Below are positions 42,251 through 51,295 of a DNA stretch of 64,000 bases, one piece after another. The stretch comes from Pseudomonas anatoliensis (GTDB lineage Bacteria > Pseudomonadota > Gammaproteobacteria > Pseudomonadales > Pseudomonadaceae): NCBI RefSeq assembly GCF_017976235.1, contig NZ_JACVHC010000008.1, positions 186,001 through 250,000 on the forward strand. Direction: 5' to 3'. The notes beneath the pieces are model-generated. The model saw nothing but the letters and a program-made list of their open reading frames with translations. It did not search any database and was not told where the DNA came from. Position numbers and translations under genes: made by a program. Position 1 is the first letter of the stretch. The number at the start of each line of letters is the position of its first letter.

Positions 42251-44104
42251 TCAGTAGTGATACCACTTCACCTCAAGCATCACTTCAGTTTCAGGCGTCG
42301 CCACATGACTGAACTCCCGCTGCGCACTCAGGCGCAGACCGAGATTGCGTGACAACTCCCACTGCTGATTCAGGCTCAGGCTACGGCGCACTTCGCCATT
42401 GAAGAAATAATCACCCTTGGCTTCGAGGCTGAGATTGCCCAGCGGGTTTTTCCACAGCACGCCGGTATTGAAACCGCCAGCAGGAGAAACGAACTCGGCG
42501 AAGTCATTGTTGTGTTCGACACGCACCGTGCCGAGGGCAAAACCAAGCACGTCTTCACCCAATTGCCACGTACCGCCACCGCCGCCATTGACGTGGCTGA
42601 CCAGGGTTTCGTCATCGTGCTTGCCCGGCACGCGCTCAAGCCCGCCAGTCACTTGCCACGACAATGGCTGCAGCAACTCGTTACGCGGTGTCAGCGAGCG
42701 AATGGTCGCCAGATCCAGTTGCTGGAACTGCCAGTGATTGCCTTCGTACTGGCGCAGCTTCATCTGCAGGATTTCGATTTGCGCACCGAGCGGGAAGCTC
42801 TCGGCGTTGTCGTTGAGGTCGTGATACGCCATGCGCAAGCCGTACTCGGCGAACGCACGGTCGCCGCGAGTACCGAGCCCGGCCTGCCAGGTGCGCGATT
42901 CGTGGCCATCCTCCGGCAAGCCAGGACGAGGGATCTCCAGCTCCGGCGCCGGGTTTTTGTTGATCGCCCGCAGCAGTTCAAAGCTGCGCTGCGCCCGTTG
43001 CGGATCACGTTCCTGGCCGTTGGCGCGGTAGCGCTCCAGCCGATACGCGGCGTCGATGATCAGCGCTTGCCGGGCGCGGGGCAGGGCCTTGAAAGTGGGC
43101 GCTTGCAACACCTGTTGATCGGCGCTGACTTGCAGCACCCATTGCTGTTCTTCGTCAGTCAACGGTTCGGCGCGGCTGAGCAATTCGCGTTCACGGGACG
43201 GGCGGTATTCGATGCTTTCCACCAGACCCGCTTCTTTAACGGCTTTGACCGTGTCGGTAGGGATTGCAGTCAGCGGGAATTGTTCGGTCAGGCGCAGGCT
43301 CGGCCGGGCCACTTGCAGCAGTTCGAGCAGACGGTAGGAGCAGTTTTCGTCGAAGAAGAAGTAGTCGAACTGGATCTGCTTCAACTCCCACACATGCTCG
43401 ACCATGCGCGCGGTTTCTTCTTGCGTCAGGTTGAGCCGGTACTCCCACAGATCGCGGTTTTCCAGGCTGCGGTATTCGGAGAGTTTTTCCTGATACGGCA
43501 CCAGCGCAAACAGCCCCGGATAGCCGCCCATCAAACCTTTCCAGGCGTAGAGAATGCTGTTGTCCGAACCTTCGATGTAGGCGCCGAAGTTGATCGCGTA
43601 ACTGAGCAGCGAGGTCTTGTCGCTTTGCACGTCCGCCTGATCGATGCGCAGCAAGGTGTGGCCGAACATCGACGACGGGCTGTTGAGATACGCCGCCGGG
43701 AAGATCATCACCGCGCTGTGCGGCGAAACGTCCTTGAACCACTTTTTGTATTCGGCGCACGCCGGCGTCGGCAGATCGGTCAGGTTGAGCTGTGCTTTCA
43801 ACCAGCGGGTGCGGGCCGGATAGACGCATTGTGCGTGCTGCTCACCAAGACTGGCCGGGGCGTACAACGCCTGCACGGTGGCGGCCAGCTCACGGTCGGG
43901 GTGTTCATTGCCATCGGGCGCGAGAAAGAATTTCCTGTCGCTGACATAGCTGCGCCAGCCACCGAGTTTGGCGGTTTCGTAATGACCGAGGGAAATCCAG
44001 AAGCGGTCGTTGGCCAGTTGCTGCAAACGTTGAGGATCGATGTTTGGCGCGGCGGACAGCGGGGCGCAGACACAGAGCGCCAGCCAGGCAAGGCGTTTGA
44101 GCAT
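42251..44104 (-). CDS. DUF4105 (Lnb-like) envelope protein with beta-barrel-like C-terminus
   Basis: A 617-residue exported protein with a signal peptide (about 1-19, PLSAAPNI). Residues about 120-260 form the DUF4105 domain: PASSMFGHTLLRID-like text (here NSPSSMFGHTLLRIDQ), YAINFGAYIEG and FFFDENCSYRLLELL, giving conserved H and C residues. The domain is related to Lnb, a lipoprotein intramolecular acyltransferase of Gram-positives. The last 200 residues alternate as in outer-membrane strands and end in an aromatic residue (VKWYHY), suggesting a barrel. The specific role is unknown. The ATG at 44104 is used; no strong ribosome-binding site is seen. Confidence 0.8.
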   Translation of the reverse strand: MLKRLAWLALCVCAPLSAAPNIDPQRLQQLANDRFWISLGHYETAKLGGWRSYVSDRKFFLAPDGNEHPDRELAATVQALYAPASLGEQHAQCVYPARTRWLKAQLNLTDLPTPACAEYKKWFKDVSPHSAVMIFPAAYLNSPSSMFGHTLLRIDQADVQSDKTSLLSYAINFGAYIEGSDNSILYAWKGLMGGYPGLFALVPYQEKLSEYRSLENRDLWEYRLNLTQEETARMVEHVWELKQIQFDYFFFDENCSYRLLELLQVARPSLRLTEQFPLTAIPTDTVKAVKEAGLVESIEYRPSRERELLSRAEPLTDEEQQWVLQVSADQQVLQAPTFKALPRARQALIIDAAYRLERYRANGQERDPQRAQRSFELLRAINKNPAPELEIPRPGLPEDGHESRTWQAGLGTRGDRAFAEYGLRMAYHDLNDNAESFPLGAQIEILQMKLRQYEGNHWQFQQLDLATIRSLTPRNELLQPLSWQVTGGLERVPGKHDDETLVSHVNGGGGGTWQLGEDVLGFALGTVRVEHNNDFAEFVSPAGGFNTGVLWKNPLGNLSLEAKGDYFFNGEVRRSLSLNQQWELSRNLGLRLSAQREFSHVATPETEVMLEVKWYHY

Positions 44105-44160
44105 AAGTGGCAACTTAAGTCGAAAGAAAATAAAACCCGGATCGGGGTGTGATCACTCAC

Positions 44161-44297
44161 CCTGTGGCGAGGGGATTTATCCCCGTTGGGCTGCGAAGCG
44201 GCCCCAGAACCTGTATCCCCAATGCATCAGATACACCGCATGCACAGGTTCCACGACTGCTTCGCAGCCGAACGGGGATAAATCCCCTCGCCACAGG
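44161..44297. repeat. REP pair, family D
   Basis: CCTGTGGCGAGGGGATTTAT and ATAAATCCCCTCGCCACAGG at the ends, inner complementary arms CCCCGTTGGGCTGCGAAG / CTTCGCAGCCGAACGGGG, and a central ACCTGT/ACAGGT pair. Confidence 0.9.
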
Positions 44298-44329
44298 TTC
44301 AGCGTCACAATTGACTGACGGCACTCAAA

Positions 44330-44357
44330 ATAAAACCCGCTCCCCGAAGGAAGCGGG
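44330..44357 (-). terminator. Rho-independent terminator of the DUF3015 gene
   Basis: On the minus strand CCCGCTTCC-TTCG-GGGAGCGGG then TTTTAT, about a dozen bases after the stop. Confidence 0.8.
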
Positions 44358-44368
44358 CGGGGTCGAGC

Positions 44369-44857
44369 TTAAGCCTGCGTTGCGTACTTGGCCAGACGTG
44401 CGTCTGATTTCAGCACGGACAGGGTGTTGGTATGCACGTCTTCAGCGGTCACGTCAGCCTTGCTGAAGATCTGCTGGAAGTGCTCGTGAGTCACAGCAGC
44501 GAAGTGCGCACGGTCTTCCGGCGCCACGCCCAGTACCACGGCATAGGTCGTCAGCGCTTCGCCGTTGCCCTTGGCCATGTCTTCAGACAGCTCGTTCATC
44601 ATGCCATTCATGGCAAACCAGGATTTGCCGCCATAGGTCAGCGACGCGTTGGTCGAGCAACCGTTGGTGCCGGAGGTCATACCAAACGTGGCGTTACCGG
44701 AAGTGCCGTTGGTGGTGGATGCCAGGAAGTGAGCCGGGGTGCCACGCTGACCTTCGAACAGCATGTTGCCCCAACCGCAATCCGGGCCGCCTGGAGCTTG
44801 CGCCATTGCGTTGATGGATACAGCGGTGAAGAGAGTACCGAGAAGAATCCGTTTCAT
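44369..44857 (-). CDS. DUF3015 family periplasmic protein
   Basis: A 162-residue exported protein with a signal peptide (about 1-19, NAMAQ). The mature part begins APGGPDCGWGNMLFEGQRG and contains GMTSGTNGCSTN, the DUF3015 hallmark. Function is unknown. It has its own terminator and lies 264 bases upstream of the DUF4105 gene in the same orientation. Confidence 0.88.
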   Translation of the reverse strand: MKRILLGTLFTAVSINAMAQAPGGPDCGWGNMLFEGQRGTPAHFLASTTNGTSGNATFGMTSGTNGCSTNASLTYGGKSWFAMNGMMNELSEDMAKGNGEALTTYAVVLGVAPEDRAHFAAVTHEHFQQIFSKADVTAEDVHTNTLSVLKSDARLAKYATQA

Positions 44858-45134
44858 AGCTTTTATCTCTTTATGTGCATACCAATGGACAGGGTTCTGG
44901 CGCCTTACGGTGCCAGTGGGCCGGTATTAGTTCCAGCCGCGCAGTTTGGAGTTTAGGCACGTTCCTGGGGTTCCGTGAGTTTTTGCAAAATATTTGGAAT
45001 AAACCCCGGTTTCAAGGGCGCGGGTCACGGGCCGGGCGTTTGTCTATGCTTTGTCACATGGCGCGCCTTGCCAGTGGGGTACGGGCAGCGCCAGAATGCC
45101 GCTATCTGCCCCGCCTGATTGTTAAGGAAGCCCG

Positions 45135-47573
45135 ATGCCTGATCCTGTTGCTGCCAGCTTGCGTCTAGCGCCCGAAGCGCTGACCCGTCCGTTTTCCGCT
45201 GAACAGTTCAGCTTCACTACCACCAATGATCTGGAGCCCTTTCGCGGTGTGCTCGGCCAGGAACGTGCGGTCGAAGCCTTGCAGTTCGGTGTGGCCATGC
45301 CACGCCCCGGTTACAACGTTTTTGTCATGGGCGAGCCCGGCACCGGTCGCTTCTCGTTCGTCAAACGCTACCTGAAAGCCGAAGGCAAACGCCTGCAGAC
45401 CCCGGCAGACTGGGTCTACGTGAATAATTTCGATGAACCGCGCGAACCGCGCGCACTGGAGTTGCCATCGGGCACGGCCGGCGCGTTCATCGGTGACATC
45501 AACGGCTTGATCGATAATCTGCTGGCGACTTTTCCGGCGGTCTTCGAACACCCGTCCTACCAGCAAAAGAAAAGCGCCATCGACCGCGCCTTCAACCAGC
45601 GCTACGACAAGGCCCTCGACATCATCGAGCGCCTGGCCCTGGAAAAAGACGTTGCCCTGTATCGCGACAGCAGCAACATCGCGTTCACGCCGATGCTCGA
45701 CGGCAAGGCGCTGGATGAAGCTGAATTCGCCCAGTTGCCGGAAGCCGATCGCGAGCGTTTTCACGAAGACATTTCCGGTCTCGAAGAACGCCTGAACGAA
45801 GAACTCGCCAGCCTGCCGCAGTGGAAGCGTGAGTCGAACAATCAACTGCGTTCGCTCAATGAAGAAACCATCACCCTGGCCTTGCAGCCATTGCTGTCGC
45901 CGTTGTCCGAGAAGTATGCGGAGAACGCAGCGGTCTGCGGTTACCTGCAAGCGATGCAGGTGTACCTGCTGAAAACCGTGGTCGAGCAACTGGTCGACGA
46001 CAGCAAGACCGACGCCGTCGCCCGCAAACTGCTGGAAGAGCAATACGCGCCGAGTCTGGTGGTCGGTCATCCGTCCAGCGGTGGCGCGCCCGTGGTTTTC
46101 GAGCCGCACCCGACGTACGAAAATCTGTTCGGTCGCATTGAATACACCACCGATCAGGGCGCGCTTTACACCACCTATCGCCAGTTGCGTCCGGGTGCCT
46201 TGCACCGCGCCAACGGTGGTTTCCTGATTCTTGAAGCGGAAAAAATGCTCAGCGAGCCGTTCGTATGGGATGCGCTCAAGCGCGCCCTGCAATCGCGCAA
46301 GCTGAAAATGGAATCGCCGCTGGGCGAGATGGGCCGCTTCGCCACCGTGACCCTCAACCCGCAGCACATTCCGTTGCAGGTCAAAGTCATCATCATCGGC
46401 GCGCGGTCGCTGTACTACACGCTGCAGGACCTTGATCCGGACTTCCAGGAGATGTTCCGCGTTCTGGTCGACTTCGACGAAGACATCCCGATGGTCGACG
46501 AGAGCCTGGAGCAATTTGCCCAGCTCCTGAAAACCCGTACTTCGGAAGAGGGCATGGCACCGCTGACGGCCGATGCGGTCGCGCGTCTGGCGACTTACAG
46601 CGCACGCCTGGCCGAACATCAAGGACGTTTGTCGGCGCGCATCGGTGATCTTTTCCAGCTGGTCAGCGAGGCGGATTTCATCCGGCATCTGGCCGGCGAT
46701 GAGATGACCGATGCCGGTCACATCGAGCGAGCCCTGAAAGCCAAGGCCACTCGCACCGGACGTGTGTCGGCGCGGATTCTCGATGACATGCTCGCCGGGA
46801 TCATCCTGATCGACACCGATGGCGCGGCGGTCGGCAAGTGCAACGGGCTGACCGTGCTTGAAGTCGGTGACTCGGCGTTCGGTGTGCCGGCGCGGATTTC
46901 CGCCACGGTGTACCCGGGCGGCAGCGGTATCGTCGACATCGAGCGTGAGGTCAATCTTGGCCAGCCGATCCACTCCAAAGGCGTGATGATCCTCACCGGG
47001 TATCTGGGCAGCCGTTACGCCCAGGAATTCCCGCTGGCGATTTCCGCGAGCATCGCACTGGAGCAATCCTACGGTTACGTCGACGGCGACAGTGCGTCGC
47101 TGGGCGAGGCGTGCACGCTGATTTCGGCGTTGTCGAAAACCCCGCTCAAGCAATGCTTCGCGATCACCGGTTCGATCAACCAGTTCGGTGAAGTGCAGGC
47201 GGTGGGCGGGGTCAACGAGAAGATCGAAGGCTTCTTCCGCCTCTGCGAAGCACGCGGCCTGACCGGCGAGCAAGGCGCGATCATCCCGCAGGCCAACGTC
47301 GCGACGTTGATGCTTGATGAGAAAGTGCTGGCGGCAGTGCGCGCAGGGCAATTCCACGTGTACGCGGTGCGTCAGGCCGACGAAGCGCTGAGCCTGCTGG
47401 CCGGTGAGCCGGCCGGTGAGCCGAATGCCGATGGTGAATTCCCGGAGGGCAGCATCAATGCGCGAGTGGTTGAACGCCTGCGCGATATTGCCGAGATGAT
47501 CAGCGAAGAAGATCTGAAAGAAGCCGAGAAGGAGTTGGCGCAGGAGGCGTTGGTAGAAGCCAAACCGGCTTAA
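45135..47573 (+). CDS. asrA: Lon-like ATP-dependent protease (AsrA type)
   Basis: An 812-residue AAA-plus Lon-family protein lacking the Lon N-domain. The nucleotide site reads GEPGTGR (66-72), with arginine where Walker A normally has lysine. Residues about 120-330 form the long helical insertion of this subfamily. The S16 protease domain is complete: S653 in DGDSAS and K696 in GGVNEK, 43 residues apart as in Lon. AsrA (PA0779 in P. aeruginosa) of this type induces the heat-shock response to aminoglycosides. AAGGAAG precedes the ATG. The C-terminal tail is acidic. Confidence 0.88.
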   Translation: MPDPVAASLRLAPEALTRPFSAEQFSFTTTNDLEPFRGVLGQERAVEALQFGVAMPRPGYNVFVMGEPGTGRFSFVKRYLKAEGKRLQTPADWVYVNNFDEPREPRALELPSGTAGAFIGDINGLIDNLLATFPAVFEHPSYQQKKSAIDRAFNQRYDKALDIIERLALEKDVALYRDSSNIAFTPMLDGKALDEAEFAQLPEADRERFHEDISGLEERLNEELASLPQWKRESNNQLRSLNEETITLALQPLLSPLSEKYAENAAVCGYLQAMQVYLLKTVVEQLVDDSKTDAVARKLLEEQYAPSLVVGHPSSGGAPVVFEPHPTYENLFGRIEYTTDQGALYTTYRQLRPGALHRANGGFLILEAEKMLSEPFVWDALKRALQSRKLKMESPLGEMGRFATVTLNPQHIPLQVKVIIIGARSLYYTLQDLDPDFQEMFRVLVDFDEDIPMVDESLEQFAQLLKTRTSEEGMAPLTADAVARLATYSARLAEHQGRLSARIGDLFQLVSEADFIRHLAGDEMTDAGHIERALKAKATRTGRVSARILDDMLAGIILIDTDGAAVGKCNGLTVLEVGDSAFGVPARISATVYPGGSGIVDIEREVNLGQPIHSKGVMILTGYLGSRYAQEFPLAISASIALEQSYGYVDGDSASLGEACTLISALSKTPLKQCFAITGSINQFGEVQAVGGVNEKIEGFFRLCEARGLTGEQGAIIPQANVATLMLDEKVLAAVRAGQFHVYAVRQADEALSLLAGEPAGEPNADGEFPEGSINARVVERLRDIAEMISEEDLKEAEKELAQEALVEAKPA

Positions 47574-47883
47574 CGCCCAACGCGGTCAAACTGTAGGAGT
47601 GAGCCTGCTCGCGATAGCGGTGTGTCAGTCGACAAAAATGTTGCCTGACACACCGCCATCGCGAGCAGGCTCACTCCTACATTTGTTTTGTGTCGATCTT
47701 CAGGGAAATCGCCACAACTCTGACGCCAATATTCACACAATGACCATTCGGCGCATTCTGGTTTCATAAAGCTTGCCCGGCGGACTTTTCTTCTATTCTC
47801 AGCTCAAGGATATCGACAGTATCACTGGATCGAGCCAGTCCTCCCGAGAGGGCTGAATACCGGCTTTACCGAGGGTCGCCGCC
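47574..47883. other. Intergenic region after the Lon-like gene
   Basis: About 310 bp: a family C REP pair (47592-47681), then about 200 bases with no gene. It must hold the promoter of the small gene at 47884. A short CTGGATCGAGCCAG dyad is the only structure I see. Confidence 0.55.
47592..47681. repeat. REP pair, family C
   Basis: TGTAGGAGTGAGCCTGCTCG and its complement with inner GATAGCGGTGTGTCAG / CTGACACACCGCCATC arms. Confidence 0.92.
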
Positions 47884-48201
47884 ATGTCGCGCAACCTCTG
47901 CCTCACCCGTCAATGTCTGGGTCTCGTGACCCGTATCGAATGCGCCATCAAACCGTTGGCCGGCGATAACGGCATGTGGACACTGCTCTTCGCTGCCGGC
48001 ATGGCCGGCGAACAACCTTCCGCCATCAAAGCCCAGGGTCCGTTCCACGGCCCGATTGCCGCTGAGTCGATTCTCGACACCATCGTTGAAAGTCTGACGT
48101 TGCACGGCTATGAGCTGGCCGACGACCCGCAGATCTGGAGCCTGCACCTGCAAGCCCAGCTTCGGCAGATCAACGGCGGGCGTGGCCGCAGCCTCAACTG
48201 A
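47884..48201 (+). CDS. Hypothetical protein, conserved-looking
   Basis: A 105-residue soluble protein without signal peptide or membrane segment. GAGGG precedes the ATG at a good distance and codon use is normal, so I believe it is real. The C-terminal part (AAESILDTIVESLTLHGYELADDPQIWSLHLQAQLRQIN) looks helical. I recognise no family. A lone REP half element follows, and the next gene is convergent. Confidence 0.7.
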   Translation: MSRNLCLTRQCLGLVTRIECAIKPLAGDNGMWTLLFAAGMAGEQPSAIKAQGPFHGPIAAESILDTIVESLTLHGYELADDPQIWSLHLQAQLRQINGGRGRSLN

Positions 48202-48210
48202 CACGCGCCC

Positions 48211-48243
48211 CTGTAGGAGCTGCCGCAGGCTGCGATCTTTTGA
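48211..48243. repeat. Single REP half element, family A
   Basis: CTGTAGGAGCTGCCGCAGGC through ATCTTTTGA, only one arm, between two convergent genes. Confidence 0.8.
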
Positions 48244-48252
48244 CTTTGCTTT

Positions 48253-50082
48253 TCAAGGAGCAGTCTCAGCTACTTGCGCCTTGTCGAGTTTGACCTCAAA
48301 ACCATATTGCACGGTGGCGAGGTTGGTTCGCTGATAGGTTTCCACGTGGGTTGGACGGCCATAGAAGTAGTGCACGCCAGACAGCGCCGGGCCTTCTGCG
48401 CTCGCATCGTGGCTGACCGAGAGAATCTGCTTGAGGTATTTGCCGCTGTCGTCCTTGACGAAGAATCGCCATTCATCGGCTCGGAACAGCTTCAAGTCGA
48501 CCACCAGCGTGTTGTTCCTGATCTCCAGACCTTTGGGCAAAGACTTGGCGTCATAGGTTTTTTTCTCGACCGATGCGAGAAACAGCGGCATTGAGCCGAC
48601 GGCAATCGCCGGCGTATCCGGAAACAGGTTCAAATCGTAGGTGATCGTCGCGTTCAGTGGATCGACCTGATAAGCCTCGGGCGGTAGCTCGATCGGTTCA
48701 TCGAGTTTGCCGCTGCGCTTTTCGGTGAAGAACGTCACCGGGCTGACCCCGGGGTTGAAGTCGTCACCGAGCAGTTCGTCGTTGAAGGTGCGGCGGTGAG
48801 AAAACTCGATGCGCGCAGCGCTCGAGTCCTCCACCGATTGTTGAATACGGATACCGGCCTTCAACTGATCCTCGGTCAGGCTCGCGCCTTTGAGCCAGTT
48901 CGCGGCCAGATCGTCATACACCACAATCGGCAAGTCCAATGGCTGGACAGTTTTTTCCACGGTGTGCGGGTTGAAGGTGCGAATCGGCAGATCCAGTGCC
49001 TTGCGTGTCACGGTTGCCGAGGAAAAATCCAGCAGGCTGACTTCCAGTGTCTCGATCGGGCCGTTGAAGTAGACCTTGTTGTAGCGGCGCGGGTGTTGTT
49101 GCTCGAACGCCAGTTGGTCGTCACTGAGCTGCTTTTCCAGCGCGTCGCTCCAGGTTTTCTGCTGTTGCAGATGCGTCAGTTGTTTTTCGTAGAAAGTAAC
49201 CTGCTCCGGACTTTCGTTGATCGAACCGGCACGCACCAGGTATTGACCACTGCCGTCGCGCGCCTGAACAATCAGCGGATTGAGCTGGGCGTCAGCGACT
49301 TCCGGGGCCAGCGGCAGGTTGTTGCTGAATTCGACTTCGGCGTAGTTCTTTTCAAGCTTGAGCAGTTTGACGCTGAGATTGTCGTTGGTACGGGTCTGGC
49401 CGACATCTTTCTGCGTCAGGTCGAAACTGTATAGGCGGCGCGGCGCGATGACTTCGACCTGGCCTTGCAGGCTCACCGGTTGCGGCAGGTTTTTCTTGTC
49501 GACGTCCAGGCCATCGATGAACGGGTAGGTCACGGTCAGGTCATCGGGGTTGGTGACGTTGGAGCTGGATGGGCTGAGCTGAATGCCCGGATCGGTTTCC
49601 GACCATTCCGGCTGATAAGCAATGACGCGCTTGTTACTTAGCGTCACCGATTGCCACTCCACGCCATGCGGGAACAGGAAGCCGCCGGGAATGTTCAGGT
49701 TAAACGGGAAAACCGGTTGCAAGTCGATGAGGTAATCGGAGCTGGAATCTTTGTGCAGCACAAACAGACCATTGATGAAGGTATCGACCAGCGCCTGCGG
49801 GGTAGGGTAGTGCTTGAGCACGCCAAGGGCGTCTTCGCCATATTCGGTTTTTGCCGGATTGCTGTCGAGCTTGAGCTGCGCGCGTTCGAGTAACAGCAGC
49901 GAACCGCCGAGTTCGGTGACGGCGTCCTTGAGCTTCGGATCGGTGATGGCGTCCAGTGACTGTTCGAATTTTGCGGTTTTTTCTTCAAGGCTGACCGTGT
50001 GCTTTTCGTCACCTTGCGAGCAACCGCCAAGGAGCAGGGTGAAGCAAATTCCGGCAATCGTTATCGGCAATCGCACATCCAT
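48253..50082 (-). CDS. Large lipoprotein, function unknown
   Basis: A 609-residue protein with a lipoprotein signal (FTLLLGGC, C21). The mature part is mostly beta-rich with no recognised domain. Recurrent clauses such as VSLLDFSSATVTRKALDL, DLPIVVYDD and HYFYGRPTHVETYQ suggest several immunoglobulin-like or sandwich modules binding something outside the inner membrane, but this is a guess. No lipid-retention aspartate follows the cysteine (CSQG), so sorting to the outer membrane is expected. The upstream in-frame extension to 50151 is not used because the signal starts at 50082. It is divergent from the YqhA-type gene. Confidence 0.8.
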   Translation of the reverse strand: MDVRLPITIAGICFTLLLGGCSQGDEKHTVSLEEKTAKFEQSLDAITDPKLKDAVTELGGSLLLLERAQLKLDSNPAKTEYGEDALGVLKHYPTPQALVDTFINGLFVLHKDSSSDYLIDLQPVFPFNLNIPGGFLFPHGVEWQSVTLSNKRVIAYQPEWSETDPGIQLSPSSSNVTNPDDLTVTYPFIDGLDVDKKNLPQPVSLQGQVEVIAPRRLYSFDLTQKDVGQTRTNDNLSVKLLKLEKNYAEVEFSNNLPLAPEVADAQLNPLIVQARDGSGQYLVRAGSINESPEQVTFYEKQLTHLQQQKTWSDALEKQLSDDQLAFEQQHPRRYNKVYFNGPIETLEVSLLDFSSATVTRKALDLPIRTFNPHTVEKTVQPLDLPIVVYDDLAANWLKGASLTEDQLKAGIRIQQSVEDSSAARIEFSHRRTFNDELLGDDFNPGVSPVTFFTEKRSGKLDEPIELPPEAYQVDPLNATITYDLNLFPDTPAIAVGSMPLFLASVEKKTYDAKSLPKGLEIRNNTLVVDLKLFRADEWRFFVKDDSGKYLKQILSVSHDASAEGPALSGVHYFYGRPTHVETYQRTNLATVQYGFEVKLDKAQVAETAP

Positions 50083-50245
50083 TTCCACTTTTCCTGTCCG
50101 CTTTCGCTGGGCCGTCAATGGTTTGGACACTAGCAGAAAAAAATGCCGCACACGTGCGCCGGTAGCGGATTTTCAGGCTGTTTCTGGCTGTCACAGCGGG
50201 CTGGTATACTCGCCCCCCATTACAACCCCCCTTGTGTGAGATTCA

Positions 50246-50734
50246 ATGGAACGCTTTATCGAAAATGCAATGTATGCCACGCGCTGGCTGCTGGCGCCGA
50301 TCTACATCGGGCTGTCCCTCGGGCTCCTGGCGTTGGCACTGAAATTTTTCCAGGAAGTTTTCCACATCCTCCCCAACGTCTTCTCGATGGCCGAGTCGGA
50401 CCTGATTCTGGTCCTGCTGTCGCTGATCGACATGGCGCTGGTCGGCGGCCTGCTGGTGATGGTGATGATTTCCGGTTACGAGAATTTCGTCTCGCAGCTG
50501 GACATCGACGAGGGCAAAGAGAAGCTCAGCTGGCTGGGCACCATGGACTCCTCGTCGCTGAAGATGAAAGTGGCGGCTTCGATCGTGGCGATTTCCTCGA
50601 TCCACTTGCTGCGCATTTTCATGGACGCCAAGAACGTCGATCCCGAGCACCTGATGTGGTACGTGATCATCCACATGACGTTTGTGATTTCGGCATTTGC
50701 CATGGGTTACCTGGATAAGCTCACCAAGCACTGA
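50246..50734 (+). CDS. YqhA/UPF0114 family membrane protein
   Basis: A 162-residue inner-membrane protein with four hydrophobic segments (about 10-35, 52-76, 108-125 and 136-155). NAMYATRWLLAPIYIGLSL and VMISGYENFVSQLDIDE are the family signature (TIGR00645). Function is not established. It ends just before a strong hairpin. Confidence 0.93.
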   Translation: MERFIENAMYATRWLLAPIYIGLSLGLLALALKFFQEVFHILPNVFSMAESDLILVLLSLIDMALVGGLLVMVMISGYENFVSQLDIDEGKEKLSWLGTMDSSSLKMKVAASIVAISSIHLLRIFMDAKNVDPEHLMWYVIIHMTFVISAFAMGYLDKLTKH

Positions 50735-50756
50735 TCATTCTTTGATCGCTGCAAAC

Positions 50757-50797
50757 CCGCCCGTCTGTTGCGAAACAGACGGGCGGTGTCGTTTTTG
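50757..50797 (+). terminator. Probable terminator after the YqhA-type gene
   Basis: Perfect 13-base stem CCGCCCGTCTGTT/AACAGACGGGCGG with loop GCGA. GTTTTT follows only after five further bases, so termination may be imperfect. Confidence 0.75.
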
Positions 50798-50866
50798 GCT
50801 TGTGCTTTTTTGCCCGCAGGCATATCCCTGTAGACCTACTGGCTCGCCACTGCGTGAGGTGTGTTC

Positions 50867-51172
50867 ATGAACCTGCAAGAGTTGAACGCGTACGCCATCG
50901 CCGGCAAGGTCGATGAGCTGAACCTGATCTCCATGGAAGGCGGCATTTACCTGCTCGAAGCGCGTATGCGTGGGGCGGCGTATCCGCTCAGCAACCCTCA
51001 AGGGCAGATGTTGACGCTACGCTCGGTCGAACATGCCCGTGATGTGTTGCATACCTTTCCGGTATTGCCGTTCAACCTCGTACACACCTCGGTACATGAT
51101 GAAATGTGTGGCCTCGGCGCCAGTGGCGAGGAAAGTCTGAAAGTGCCGCTCGCCTGGCGTTCCGCGCTGTAG
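50867..51172 (+). CDS. DUF6482 family protein
   Basis: A 101-residue cytoplasmic protein. ELNLISMEGGIYLLEARM and LRSVEHARDVL resemble the DUF6482 family found across pseudomonads; function is unknown. GAGG lies seven bases before the ATG at 50867. It precedes fklB by about 120 bases. Confidence 0.8.
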   Translation: MNLQELNAYAIAGKVDELNLISMEGGIYLLEARMRGAAYPLSNPQGQMLTLRSVEHARDVLHTFPVLPFNLVHTSVHDEMCGLGASGEESLKVPLAWRSAL

Positions 51173-51295
51173 CCCCGTCGCCCCAAACGGCAGGGCATCT
51201 GTGCTAGTCTGCTCGCCCTTTTGGTTCCGGGCGCGCCGGGACGCGCTGTGTACGCACGGCACGTCTGTTGGCCGTCCGCACAGCGGAGCAGTGTC

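Noticed and set aside
42512..44152. 546-codon open frame opposite the DUF4105 gene
   Set aside because: The opposite frame has a signal peptide and conserved motifs; this one has none.
45165..47357. 730-codon open frame opposite the Lon-like gene
   Set aside because: Antisense shadow; low-complexity translation and no start signals.
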